Assembly: GCF_001422665.1 (NCBI RefSeq)
Contig: NZ_LMLU01000005.1
Coordinates: forward strand, 453,306-517,305
Length of the DNA stretch: 64,000 nucleotides
Reading direction: 5' to 3'
Source of the DNA: Arthrobacter sp. Leaf234
Lineage (GTDB): Bacteria > Actinomycetota > Actinomycetes > Actinomycetales > Micrococcaceae
Below are positions 26,426 to 36,267 of the stretch, piece after piece; position 1 is the first letter of the stretch; every line of letters starts with the position of its first letter. The notes under the pieces are model-generated. The model was not told where the DNA came from and did no database searches. It was given only the letters and a program-made list of their open reading frames with translations. A program made the position numbers and the translations under genes.

Positions 26426-27942
26426 GCTGATCCCCTGGAGATGTCGCGTGCGGGTCGGTGCTGCTCGGACGGGCGCCCGGCGCCCGGGGCGGCGCCTGCT
26501 CCGGAAGGAACGGGACCGGCGAGCTGCTCGAGACCGGCCCAGACCGTGGGAAGGGATGCCATGGGTGACGCCGCGGTCGCATGCCAGCCCGCATCGCGCA
26601 GGATGTCGATCTGTCTCCGGGAGTCCGCGGGGCGCTCGGTCGCGATGATGGCGTACGACGGGGAACTGCCGTCCGCCGCAGAGGCGAGCGCCTTCGCTTC
26701 CTCGGTCGTCAGGACCCCGACGACGGCGATGAGGGGGCCGCGGTGCCGCGTCGCGGCGAGCTTGTCCAGGAGATCGTCGCCGTACGCCGCGTGGTGGGCT
26801 GTCTGGGCAGCTTCCGCCGTCGACCGCCGGATGCGTCGTGCCGCCGCCCGCGCGGCCTCGCCGGCCCGGACCGCGCTGCTACCGGTGCCGTCCTCTGCCG
26901 AGGACCGCCTCCCGGTTTCCGGCGCGAGTTCCAGGGCGGCCAGGCCCTCGGCGATGCCGGCGACCGCGCCCTGGCCGTGGTGCTCCTCGTCGGACGGGAA
27001 CGGCGCGGAGGCGGAGTGCAGCAGTGCAGGCGCCCCGTGGTGGTCGAGGAAGCGCAGGGCGTAGTTACGCTCGAGGAGGTGCGCGCTGATGGACATGACA
27101 GCGGTGACCGCCCACTCGAACGTCGGCGACGTCGTCAGGCCCGTGCCGTCCCCGCTGCCGAAGGCGGCACTGAACCCCGTGGCGAAACCGTGGTGGCGCT
27201 GGTCCATCAGCAGGGTTGCCTGCGGCGTGGTCACGGATTCCTCCTGCCGGACCATCAGTTCGCTGTGGCGGGCGGTGGCGGCCCAGTGCACCCTCCGCAT
27301 CGAGTCGCCGTGCCGGTATTCACGCGTCATGACGTCGTCGTCGCTGGGGTTGGCCTGCCGCCTGGTCGCCGCCATGCCGTCACTGCCCCGCGAGCCGGAC
27401 AGCGCGGTGCCGAGCAGGTCCACCGGCGCTGGCGTCACGACCAGCGGATCGCTGCCGCCGAGGACATGGCGCGAGATGCACAGTCCGAACGGGTCCGTGA
27501 ACTCGGCCGTCACGGGCCCGATCCCGTACACGCCCCGGGAGGCCGATCTGAGCCGGTACTCGTAGAGGGACACGCCGTCGCGCGTGGGGTTGCGTGACGG
27601 ATAGGTGAATTGGGGGGCCTGCCCGAAGCGGGCCGGGAGTCGCTCCTCCATCGCAACCGTCGCACCGCCGGCCACCGAAGCGGTCAGCGAGAGGGTGACG
27701 GTCGTCGTCGCCCCGATCTCCATGGACTGCGGCTGGAAGCGTCGCGCCGCGGTGAAGCGCGGCTTGACGATCCGGAGGACGATCAGCGAGGCCAGGGGCA
27801 GGGCGAGCAGCAGCACGCCCACGTACAGGAGGTCACGCCGGCCCAGGATCTGCGCCGCCAGCAGAGAGACGATCGCGGTGAGGACGAAACCCCAGCCGCG
27901 CACGGTCAGGATGCGCGAGGGGAGCTTGTCGAGGAGGGCCAT
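26422..27942 (-). CDS. DUF58 domain membrane protein
   Basis: 506-residue protein. Two hydrophobic helices near the N-terminus (about residues 18-60) are followed by a beta domain and then DUF58 with the signature DVMTREYRHGDSMRRVHWAATARHSELMVRQ near residue 225, and a von Willebrand-like C-terminal half. The family is the usual partner of MoxR ATPases, thought to be their target or an adaptor for metal loading or complex assembly. I chose ATG at 27942, which starts ALLDKLPSRILTVRGWGF; a GTG at 27987, only 3 bases after the MoxR stop, is possible. The 3' end overlaps the transglutaminase gene. Confidence 0.9.
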   Translation of the reverse strand: MALLDKLPSRILTVRGWGFVLTAIVSLLAAQILGRRDLLYVGVLLLALPLASLIVLRIVKPRFTAARRFQPQSMEIGATTTVTLSLTASVAGGATVAMEERLPARFGQAPQFTYPSRNPTRDGVSLYEYRLRSASRGVYGIGPVTAEFTDPFGLCISRHVLGGSDPLVVTPAPVDLLGTALSGSRGSDGMAATRRQANPSDDDVMTREYRHGDSMRRVHWAATARHSELMVRQEESVTTPQATLLMDQRHHGFATGFSAAFGSGDGTGLTTSPTFEWAVTAVMSISAHLLERNYALRFLDHHGAPALLHSASAPFPSDEEHHGQGAVAGIAEGLAALELAPETGRRSSAEDGTGSSAVRAGEAARAAARRIRRSTAEAAQTAHHAAYGDDLLDKLAATRHRGPLIAVVGVLTTEEAKALASAADGSSPSYAIIATERPADSRRQIDILRDAGWHATAASPMASLPTVWAGLEQLAGPVPSGAGAAPGAGRPSEQHRPARDISRGSA

Positions 27943-27990
27943 CGGAGATCCGCCGGATCTAGGAGGGGACCGAGTCGGGGGTCGCACGCG

Positions 27991-29007
27991 TCATCGCCGC
28001 TGCACCTCGCGGGCCACGGGGACGCGCGCGAGGACGTCCGCGACGATGGTGGATGCGGTGTCTCCGGCACTGGTGGCCTTGCGGTCGAGCAGGAGGCGGT
28101 GGGCGAGGACGGCGTCGGCGATCGCGGCGATGTCATCGGGCAGGACGAAGTCGCGCCCCTCGAGGGCTGCGCCCGCCTTCGCGGCGCGGAGGAGCTGGAG
28201 CAGGGAGCGGGGGCTCGCGCCGAGCCGCAGCCTGGGGTGCTCGCGCGTGGCGCGGCCGATCGAGACGGTGTAGTCCTTGACCGCGGGCGAGACGTAGACA
28301 CCGCGCACCTGCCGCATCATGCCCGCGATGTCCGCGACGCTCGCCACCGGCCTGATCGCCTCGAGGGGCGAGACGGACTGGTGGGTCTCCAGCATGTCCG
28401 CCTCGGCCCGCGCATCGGGGTAGCCCATCGAGATGCGCGCCATGAAACGGTCCCGCTGGGCCTCGGGCAGGGGATAGGTGCCCTCCATCTCGATGGGGTT
28501 CTGCGTGGCGACCACCATGAACGGCGCCCCGAGCGGGTGCGTATGGCCGTCGACGGTCACCTGGTGCTCCTCCATGCACTCGAGCAGCGAGGACTGTGTC
28601 TTGGCGGAGGCCCTGTTGATCTCGTCGCCGATGACGATGTTCGCGAACACGGGTCCGCGCCGGAACTCGAAACGCCGCGAGTCCTGGTTGAAGATCGAGA
28701 CGCCCGTGACGTCGGACGGCAGCAGGTCGGGGGTGAACTGGATCCGGTTCACGGTGCAGTCGATCGTCCGCGCCAGGGTCTTCGCCAGCATGGTCTTGCC
28801 CACCCCCGGGACGTCCTCGAGGAGCAGATGGCCCTGTGCCAGCAGAACCGTCAGGGCCAGCCTCGCCGCTTCGGGCTTCCCGTCGATCACGGTGTCGATC
28901 GCATCGAGGATGCGGGTGCTGATCTCGTGGAATCCTGCTCCCGGGACGTCCGGGGCCGCCGATCGCGGATCGTCGGCGACCTCGGCGATGTTGTGCTGGA
29001 CGTCCAT
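27991..29007 (-). CDS. MoxR-family AAA ATPase
   Basis: 338-residue cytosolic AAA+ ATPase of the MoxR/APE2220 type. Motifs: DVPGVGKTMLAKTLA Walker A near residues 72-86, PSDVTGVSIFNQ, VIGDEINRASAKTQSSLLE Walker B, and ATQNPIEMEGTYPLPEAQRDRF sensor and arginine finger region. MoxR proteins act as chaperones for complexes with neighbouring DUF58/VWA proteins. The ATG at 29007 has GGAAGG 5 bases upstream. It is the first gene of the operon MoxR-DUF58-transglutaminase; an AT-rich stretch around 29130-29150 upstream, shared with divergent tatD, probably holds the promoter. Confidence 0.93.
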   Translation of the reverse strand: MDVQHNIAEVADDPRSAAPDVPGAGFHEISTRILDAIDTVIDGKPEAARLALTVLLAQGHLLLEDVPGVGKTMLAKTLARTIDCTVNRIQFTPDLLPSDVTGVSIFNQDSRRFEFRRGPVFANIVIGDEINRASAKTQSSLLECMEEHQVTVDGHTHPLGAPFMVVATQNPIEMEGTYPLPEAQRDRFMARISMGYPDARAEADMLETHQSVSPLEAIRPVASVADIAGMMRQVRGVYVSPAVKDYTVSIGRATREHPRLRLGASPRSLLQLLRAAKAGAALEGRDFVLPDDIAAIADAVLAHRLLLDRKATSAGDTASTIVADVLARVPVAREVQRR

Positions 29008-29179
29008 GGGTACCTTCCACGCGAGAGCCTGCACCGGGACCGTCGGCCGGGGCGGCCGGGATCGACGACACAGGGGACGGCCGCGACCGATCCGGCGCGG
29101 GGCAGGACAGACCGGGCTGCTGGATTCAACAGATTACTAGCTCAACTTGTCCCCGGGGCGATAAGTTCCGCGCGCTGGC

Positions 29180-29185
29180 TAGGCT
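29180..29185 (+). promoter_or_regulatory. -10 box, likely leaderless tatD transcript
   Basis: TAGGCT ends 7 bases before the ATG at 29193. Confidence 0.5.
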
Positions 29186-29192
29186 TGAAGGT

Positions 29193-30158
29193 ATGTGTGA
29201 CAGTGCGAACGCGGCCGGCCGCGGCCTGACCGTCGGGGAGACCCCGCCCGCCTATCGGGAGCCCGAAGAGGCCGACGCGTCCGGCTCCGGCGAGCCCGCG
29301 GGGGAGGTGCGACGGCGACGGAAGGGTGGCTTCCCGCCCCTGCCGGAGCCGCTCGCAGTACCGGTGATCGACAACCACACGCACTTCGACGTCCGGGACG
29401 GGGCCGTCACGGTCCCGATCGGCGAGGCCCTCGACGCGGCCGAGGCGGCCGGGGTCCGCGGCGCGGTCCAGGTGGGGACCGATCTGGAGTCCTCGCGGTT
29501 CACGGCCGCCGTCGTCGAGCAGGATCCCCGCCTGCTCGGCGCGGTGGCGCTGCACCCCAACGACGCCCCGCTCCTCGCCGAGGGAGGGACGCTCGACGAC
29601 GCCCTGTCGGAGATCGAGCATCTCGCGGCGGGCGACAGGATCCGGGCCCTCGGTGAGACCGGCCTGGACTACTTCCGGACCGGGGAGGAGGGACGCGGGG
29701 GCCAGCTGAGGTCCTTCCGAGCCCACATCGACATCGCCAAGCGCCTCGACAAGGCGCTCCAGATCCATGATCGGGAGGCGCACGACGACGTCGTGGCCAC
29801 CCTGCTGTCCGATGGGGCACCCGACCGCGTGGTGCTGCACTGCTTCTCGGGCGATGCCGACCTGGCCCGTGTCTGCAACGAGCAGGGCTGGTTCATGTCC
29901 TTCGCAGGCACCGTCACCTTCAGGAATGCCGCGAACCTGCGGGAGGCCCTGCTCGTCGCGGACCCGGGGCTCGTCCTGGTGGAGACCGATGCCCCGTTCC
30001 TGACGCCGCATCCCCACCGCGGCCGTCCGAACGCGAGCTACGTCATGCCGAACACCGTGCGGGCGATGGCGGAGGTCGTCGGCTCCGGCGTGGACGCCCT
30101 GTGCTCCCGGCTCACCGCCAACACCGAAGCGGTGTACGGGAGCTGGGACGCTCCGTGA
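29193..30158 (+). CDS. tatD: TatD family metal-dependent hydrolase
   Basis: 321-residue TIM-barrel hydrolase of the TatD DNase family. Metal ligands are visible: DNHTHFD near residue 60, GETGLDYFR near 152, QIHDREAHDD near 192, LHCFSGD near 215 and ETDAPFLTP near 265. The first 55 residues, rich in Glu, Pro and Arg, precede the catalytic domain and are longer than usual. The ATG at 29193 is supported by a leaderless-type box; the GTG four bases on is out of frame. In actinobacteria tatD is usually followed by an rpf gene and rsmA; here rpf is missing and a 482-bp gap separates tatD from rsmA. Confidence 0.92.
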   Translation: MCDSANAAGRGLTVGETPPAYREPEEADASGSGEPAGEVRRRRKGGFPPLPEPLAVPVIDNHTHFDVRDGAVTVPIGEALDAAEAAGVRGAVQVGTDLESSRFTAAVVEQDPRLLGAVALHPNDAPLLAEGGTLDDALSEIEHLAAGDRIRALGETGLDYFRTGEEGRGGQLRSFRAHIDIAKRLDKALQIHDREAHDDVVATLLSDGAPDRVVLHCFSGDADLARVCNEQGWFMSFAGTVTFRNAANLREALLVADPGLVLVETDAPFLTPHPHRGRPNASYVMPNTVRAMAEVVGSGVDALCSRLTANTEAVYGSWDAP

Positions 30159-30538
30159 CGGCCATGCTGCTCCGAGCCCGGCCGGCGGGTCGCATCACCG
30201 GAGGAGTCGGCGGATGATCGACGTAAGTAGCCCGATCCGGCGAACCGAGTAGCACCCCGCAGAAGGCGGGTGGGCGGCACTCGTGCCACGCCGCACACGC
30301 GCTCCGTAGCCTCGATGCAGGGACTCCCGCCCGCCTGTGCCAGCACGCCGGCCGGCGGGTATCCCCTCGCCGCCCTTCTTCTGAGACCGGAGGGGCCGGC
30401 GCACACGGTGGCCTCCCTTCCCAGCGAGGAGGCCGCTCCCGAGCGGGTCGGCGGCGCCGGGCACCCTCCTGAGACCAGGGTTCCCATCAGGCGTCGCCGA
30501 CTCCCTCCACCGGATCTCCGCTCACCCGCCCTCGACCG

Positions 30539-30593
30539 TCCGCTTCGGCACCCGCCGGCTCCGGGTCCGGATACCGGCGGGTGCCGAAGCGGA
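30539..30593. terminator. 20-bp perfect inverted repeat upstream of rsmA
   Basis: The arms 30539-30558 and 30574-30593 are exact reverse complements with a 15-base loop. It is the strongest hairpin in the window and ends 48 bases before rsmA. It may end tatD transcription or be a mobile-repeat or operator remnant; no T-tract follows. Confidence 0.55.
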
Positions 30594-30628
30594 TGACCGC
30601 CGTCCGCCGGGCCGTCCGCCGGGCCGGA

Positions 30629-30634
30629 TACGAT
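30629..30634 (+). promoter_or_regulatory. -10 box, likely leaderless rsmA transcript
   Basis: TACGAT ends 6 bases before the GTG at 30641, and supports that start over the upstream in-frame codon at 30581, which lies inside the hairpin. Confidence 0.5.
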
Positions 30635-30640
30635 GGCGGA

Positions 30641-31621
30641 GTGACTTCGACCCCTGCCGCGGGCCAGCCCGCGCCCCTCCTCGGCGCCGCCGACATCCGC
30701 CGACTGGCAGCAGAGGTGGACATCCGCCCCACCAAGACCCTCGGCCAGAACTTCGTCATCGACGGCAACACCATCCGCAGGATCGTCACGGCGGCCCACC
30801 TCGCTCCGGACGAGACGGTGCTCGAGGTGGGACCAGGGCTCGGATCCCTGACCCTGGGCCTGCTCGACGCCGCGGAGCGGGTCGTCGCCGTAGAGATCGA
30901 TCCGGTGCTGGCCGGGAAACTCCTGGGGACGATCGCGCAGTGGCGGCCGGACCGCACGGCGGCCCTCGACGTCGTCCTCGAGGACGCCCTGCGCGTTACG
31001 GCACTGCCGCACGCGCCGACCGCCCTGGTCGCCAACCTGCCCTACAACGTAGCCGTCCCCGTGGTCCTCAACCTCCTCGCGCGTTTCCCCACGCTCCGGC
31101 ACGGCCTCGTGATGGTGCAGGACGAGGTGGCCGACCGGCTGGCAGCCCCGCCGGGGTCGAAGGTGTACGGCGTGCCCTCGGTCAAGGCGGCGTGGTACTC
31201 CAGCATGACGAAGGCGGGGGTGATCGGGATGAACGTCTTCTGGCCGGCGCCGAAGATCGCCTCCGGCCTCGTCCGGTTCACGCGGCGCGAGCCCCCGGTC
31301 ACGACGGCGACCCGGGAGCAGGTCTTCGCGGTCATCGACGCGGCGTTCGCGCAGCGGCGCAAGACGCTCAGGGCGGCGCTCGCCGGCTGGGCAGGGTCCC
31401 CGGTGCTGGCCGAGCAGGCCCTCCGCGCCGCGGGCGTCGACCCCACCGCGCGGGGCGAGGTGCTCGACATCACCGCTTTCGCGCGCATCGCCGAGGCCAA
31501 GGTCGACGCCACGGTCGACGCCGGAGCCGGAGCCGGAGCCGGACCCGACACCGACGCCGCGCCGACCGCGCCGACCGCGCCGACCGCGCCGGGGCCACCC
31601 GAGGCGTCCGCTGCGGGCTGA
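30641..31621 (+). CDS. rsmA: RsmA (KsgA), 16S rRNA dimethyladenosine transferase
   Basis: 326-residue SAM-dependent methyltransferase that dimethylates adenines 1518 and 1519 of 16S rRNA. Motifs: [19 protein letters not shown] at the start, [16 protein letters not shown] (SAM loop, near residues 62-77), [12 protein letters not shown], and the catalytic [11 protein letters not shown] near 130. The C-terminal domain has [15 protein letters not shown] tail of about 35 residues after the conserved end is low complexity, with G-A repeats and P-T-A repeats from short DNA repeats (31521-31593). GTG at 30641 is the start, based on the family N-terminus and the adjacent -10 box. The next gene, ispE, begins 23 bases after the stop with its own box. 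Confidence 0.95.
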   Translation: MTSTPAAGQPAPLLGAADIRRLAAEVDIRPTKTLGQNFVIDGNTIRRIVTAAHLAPDETVLEVGPGLGSLTLGLLDAAERVVAVEIDPVLAGKLLGTIAQWRPDRTAALDVVLEDALRVTALPHAPTALVANLPYNVAVPVVLNLLARFPTLRHGLVMVQDEVADRLAAPPGSKVYGVPSVKAAWYSSMTKAGVIGMNVFWPAPKIASGLVRFTRREPPVTTATREQVFAVIDAAFAQRRKTLRAALAGWAGSPVLAEQALRAAGVDPTARGEVLDITAFARIAEAKVDATVDAGAGAGAGPDTDAAPTAPTAPTAPGPPEASAAG

Positions 31622-31631
31622 CGCCGTCGGC

Positions 31632-31637
31632 TAGGTT
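31632..31637 (+). promoter_or_regulatory. -10 box, likely leaderless ispE transcript
   Basis: TAGGTT ends 7 bases before the ATG at 31645, so ispE can be transcribed apart from rsmA. Confidence 0.45.
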
Positions 31638-31644
31638 GGTGGAC

Positions 31645-32625
31645 ATGGTCTCGGACAGAACTCTCGACATGCGCACGGACTTCGCCCGTGCGCGCTCCGT
31701 CCGGGTGAAGGCCCCTGGCAAGATCAACGTCTCGCTCCGGGTGGGCCCTCCCCGGGAGGACGGCTACCACGGCATCGCGAGCGTGTTCCTCGCCGTCTCC
31801 CTCTACGAGGAGGTGCTGGCGACCGAGACCCCGGGTCAGGGGATCAGCGTCACCGTGAACGGGCAGGGCACGCTGAACCTGCCCGCGGCGAGCATCCCGC
31901 TGGACCGCAGGAACCTTGCCGTGCGCGCGGCCGAGCTGCTGGCCGAGGTGAGCCCCGGCCACACCGGGGTGCAGCTGGACATCACCAAGCGCGTGCCGAT
32001 CGCGGGCGGAATGGGCGGAGGATCGGCCGATGCCGCCGCGGCCCTCCTCGCTTGCGACGCCCTGTGGGGCAGCGGGTTCTCCAGGGACGAACTTGCGAAG
32101 ATCGCCGTGGACCTCGGTGCGGACGTGCCGTTCGCGCTGGTCGGTGGCACCGCCGTCGGCCTCGGGGTGGGGGACCAGCTCACGCCGGCCATCTCCAAGA
32201 CGCCGCTGCACTGGGTCCTCGTCACCTCCGACTACGGGCTGTCCACGCCGGAGGTCTACCGGACTCTCGACGCGATCCGGCTGCGGGACGGTGTGGAGCC
32301 CGACCCCCAGCCCGGCATCGATCCCGCGATCCTCGGCGCCATGCGGGCCGGGGACGCGTCGGGCCTGGCGCCCCTGCTGCACAACGACCTCCAGCAGGCC
32401 GCGCTCGAACTCGCTCCCGCCCTGGGAGATATCCTTGAGACCGGCAGGACCGCCGGAGCACTGGCCGGGATCGTGTCAGGATCCGGGCCCACCGTCGCCT
32501 TCCTCACCCAGAGCTCGGGTCACGCAGCCGAGCTCGAGGTGCTCCTCGCATCGGAGGGGCTGCAGGCGACATCCGTCCACGGTCCGGCCCACGGGGCCCG
32601 CATCTCGCAGGACCCCCAGGGCTGA
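31645..32625 (+). CDS. ispE: IspE, 4-diphosphocytidyl-2-C-methyl-D-erythritol kinase
   Basis: 326-residue GHMP kinase of the non-mevalonate isoprenoid pathway; it phosphorylates CDP-methylerythritol at the 2-hydroxyl. Visible are the substrate motif APGKINVSLRVG near residue 22, PREDGYHGIASVF, the ATP loop PIAGGMGGGSADAAAALLAC near residues 117-136, and the third GHMP motif VSGSGPTVAFL near 277. The ATG at 31645 is supported by a leaderless-type box; an ATG at 31669 would remove eight residues. The order tatD-rsmA-ispE-ABC-F is conserved in actinobacteria. Confidence 0.95.
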   Translation: MVSDRTLDMRTDFARARSVRVKAPGKINVSLRVGPPREDGYHGIASVFLAVSLYEEVLATETPGQGISVTVNGQGTLNLPAASIPLDRRNLAVRAAELLAEVSPGHTGVQLDITKRVPIAGGMGGGSADAAAALLACDALWGSGFSRDELAKIAVDLGADVPFALVGGTAVGLGVGDQLTPAISKTPLHWVLVTSDYGLSTPEVYRTLDAIRLRDGVEPDPQPGIDPAILGAMRAGDASGLAPLLHNDLQQAALELAPALGDILETGRTAGALAGIVSGSGPTVAFLTQSSGHAAELEVLLASEGLQATSVHGPAHGARISQDPQG

Positions 32626-32681
32626 TCCGGGGCCACCCCCGGATCAGCACACCACACCGCTCAACCGAAAGCAGTATCTTC

Positions 32682-34502
<1,821 letters not shown>

Positions 34503-34901
34503 GCCGGCCTCTCAGGGGAAGCGGTGCCGTTCTGACCGGGGTGGGTACCGTCGAGCGTGGATTTCGCCCTGGGGCCTGCAGGTGCGCAGACCGTGGCGGA
34601 TGCCCGCAGGCTCTTTCGGTATGTGGTTCTCGTGCCAGGAGTGTGGCTGGAGTGCGGCTGGAGTGTGGCTCGAGTGGGGTAGGAGTGAGGTCGGTGACGT
34701 CCCGCCAGGTAGCCGGAGGCTGCAGGGACGAGTAGAGGGGGATCGATGGCGCGTGGCGTTCACGCTCCTGCAGGAGCCCGATCACGCCTAGGGTCAGAGG
34801 CGACGTGCGGCACCAGTCCGTGTGCCGTTGGATGTACCGGTCCACACAACGCATCTCAGTGCGGTGTACCGGGTACGGGATCGACTCAGGGGACATCGAT
34901 A
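34503..34901 (+). other. 399-bp gap before the membrane acyltransferase, with phased direct repeats
   Basis: No gene on either strand is convincing. It contains five 11-bp degenerate direct repeats (34641-34695) and, near its end, the AGGGGA ribosome site of the acyltransferase (34888-34893). The base composition is visibly less GC-rich than the flanking genes. Confidence 0.7.
34641..34695 (+). repeat. Five 11-bp direct repeats, one helical turn apart
   Basis: Units: GTGTGGCTGGA, GTGCGGCTGGA, GTGTGGCTCGA, GTGGGGTAGGA, GTGAGGTCGGT. They follow each other without spacers, so the conserved GTGnGG faces one side of the helix. They lie about 205-260 bases upstream of the acyltransferase start. 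Confidence 0.7.
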
Positions 34902-36038
34902 GTGACCACCAGTGACAACTCCATCCCTACCGTTCGGCTGCCGTGGGCAGACGCCACGAGGGGAGCCGGCGTGATCGCCGTGGTGGTCTTCCATGTCCTC
35001 ATCTGGGTCCATGACCCGGTGTTCGGCACCGAGACAGCGGCGGGTCCAGTCCTGTCCCGGGTGAACGCACTCCTCGGGACCCTGCGCATGCCCGTCCTGT
35101 TCGCTCTGGCGGGGATCCTGGCATCGCCGTCCCTGATCAGGGGAGGCGATGCGCGCAAGGCCCTGTCGAGGAGTGTCTCGAGCTACTACCTCTATGTCGT
35201 CTGGCTCCTCATCTATCTTCTTCTGTTCCTCCTGGTCGGGACTCCCGGCAGCCCGCACTACTTCGACAGCTTGAACGGCTTCCTGACCCAGCTGGTCGTA
35301 CCGGATACGACACTGTGGTTCATCTTCGCGTTGGCTGTGTACATACCGGTCGTCCTCGCCGCGCGCGCCATCCGTCTTCCCCCACCGGTGTTGCTCGTCC
35401 TCGCCGTGGTGGTGTGGTTCGTCCTGCAGTCGGAGGGCGACGGCAGCCTCCTCGAACGGTGTGCGGAGCACTTCGTCTTCTTCGCCTCCGGCGTCTTCGG
35501 TGCTGCGGCCCTCAGGAGAGCCGCAGCAGCCCCGCTCTGGCTGGCGGGGCTGTTCTCTGCGGTGTTCCTGGCATTGATGGCCCTGCGGACCACTGATATC
35601 GGAGCGCAGAATGAGGCCCTCGAGTTCATGAGTTCGCTCGCCTCCATACCGGCCATGGCTGCCGTGGCGCATCAGGTGTGCCGGATCGCGCCGGTGGCGC
35701 GCGCTGCAGGGTTCATCGGTGCGCGCACCCTTCCGGTGTACGTGCTCCATCCGGTCGTGATCGTCTGCATCCTCGCTTTCGGGCGCCAGGAAGCGCTGGG
35801 GCCGTTCGTCGATTCGTTCGTCGTCGACGCCCTCTACCCCCTCGTCCTCTCGGCAGTGATCATCGTTGTCTGCCTCACCGCCGAGAACCTCCTTGCGCGA
35901 ATTCCCGGCAATCCGCTGTTCGCCCTGCCCGAGTCCGTCCGACGGAGGATACTGGGCCCTCGCCGGCAGGACACCACGGCGACTCGCCGCCGGGGGAGGG
36001 CGCCGCTCGATGCCGGAGCCGGCGCCGCCGGCGGGTGA
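34902..36038 (+). CDS. Acyltransferase 3 family membrane protein (OafA/YrhL type)
   Basis: 378-residue polytopic membrane protein with about ten helices. The N-terminal LPWADATRGAGVIAVVVFHV contains the early aspartate, arginine and the histidine characteristic of acyltransferase 3 proteins, which acetylate or succinylate surface polysaccharides, lipids or antibiotics. A R-M-P-V-L-F-A-L-A-G segment near residue 62 and a C-terminal LPVYVLHPVVIV are also typical. The C-terminal tail is basic. GTG at 34902 has AGGGGA 8 bases upstream; an ATG at 34746 would add 52 residues of poor coding quality. It is not in an operon, and the phased repeats upstream suggest its own control. The substrate may be the polymer made by the operon 20 kb downstream, which is inference only. 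Confidence 0.85.
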   Translation: MTTSDNSIPTVRLPWADATRGAGVIAVVVFHVLIWVHDPVFGTETAAGPVLSRVNALLGTLRMPVLFALAGILASPSLIRGGDARKALSRSVSSYYLYVVWLLIYLLLFLLVGTPGSPHYFDSLNGFLTQLVVPDTTLWFIFALAVYIPVVLAARAIRLPPPVLLVLAVVVWFVLQSEGDGSLLERCAEHFVFFASGVFGAAALRRAAAAPLWLAGLFSAVFLALMALRTTDIGAQNEALEFMSSLASIPAMAAVAHQVCRIAPVARAAGFIGARTLPVYVLHPVVIVCILAFGRQEALGPFVDSFVVDALYPLVLSAVIIVVCLTAENLLARIPGNPLFALPESVRRRILGPRRQDTTATRRRGRAPLDAGAGAAGG

Positions 36039-36120
36039 TCGGCTCGCCGAAGGGTGCGGGGCGTGGCAAACTAGATAACCGTGCGCAGGTGCCCCGCGCC
36101 GGGGTCCAGCTGCCGCATGG

Positions 36121-36192
36121 TCCGCCCTGGTGTAATGGCAGCACCCCAGCCTTTGGAGCTGTGGAGTATAGGTTCGAATCCTATGGGCGGAA
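36121..36192 (+). tRNA. tRNA-Gln (TTG anticodon)
   Basis: Acceptor stem TCCGCCC pairs with GGGCGGA (36185-36191) with discriminator A. D-arm, a CTTTGGA anticodon loop (anticodon TTG, reading CAA), and the T-arm ATAGG-TTCGAAT-CCTAT are all present; the first anticodon-stem pair is a C-U mismatch. CCA is not encoded. It lies directly before glmU, a common actinobacterial arrangement. Confidence 0.95.
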
Positions 36193-36267
36193 CGGCGCAA
36201 GCCCCGGTACCGGTCCCTCGCGGACGGCGGATCCGGCCACCACACCACAGGTAGGAGTGCCCGCTTC

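Larger units (their letters stand above)
30159..30640 (+). other. 482-bp gap between tatD and rsmA
   Basis: No credible gene on either strand. It holds a 20-bp perfect hairpin at 30539-30593 and, at its end, the rsmA -10 box. Two short CTGAGACC stretches occur (around 30385 and 30470). In many relatives this gap carries an rpf gene, sometimes with a ydaO-type c-di-AMP leader, but I found neither a G5/transglycosylase reading frame nor the conserved riboswitch core. Confidence 0.7.

Noticed and set aside
24764..27064. Plus-strand frame of 766 codons opposite the transglutaminase and DUF58 genes
   Set aside because: No domain or sensible composition; the minus-strand operon has catalytic motifs and coupled starts.
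30159..30640. c-di-AMP (ydaO-type) or other riboswitch between tatD and rsmA
   Set aside because: The region has hairpins, but I could not match the conserved core sequences, and the usual downstream rpf gene is missing.
34641..34695. CRISPR array or plasmid-type iterons
   Set aside because: Units are only 11 bp, without spacers, and no cas or replication gene is nearby.
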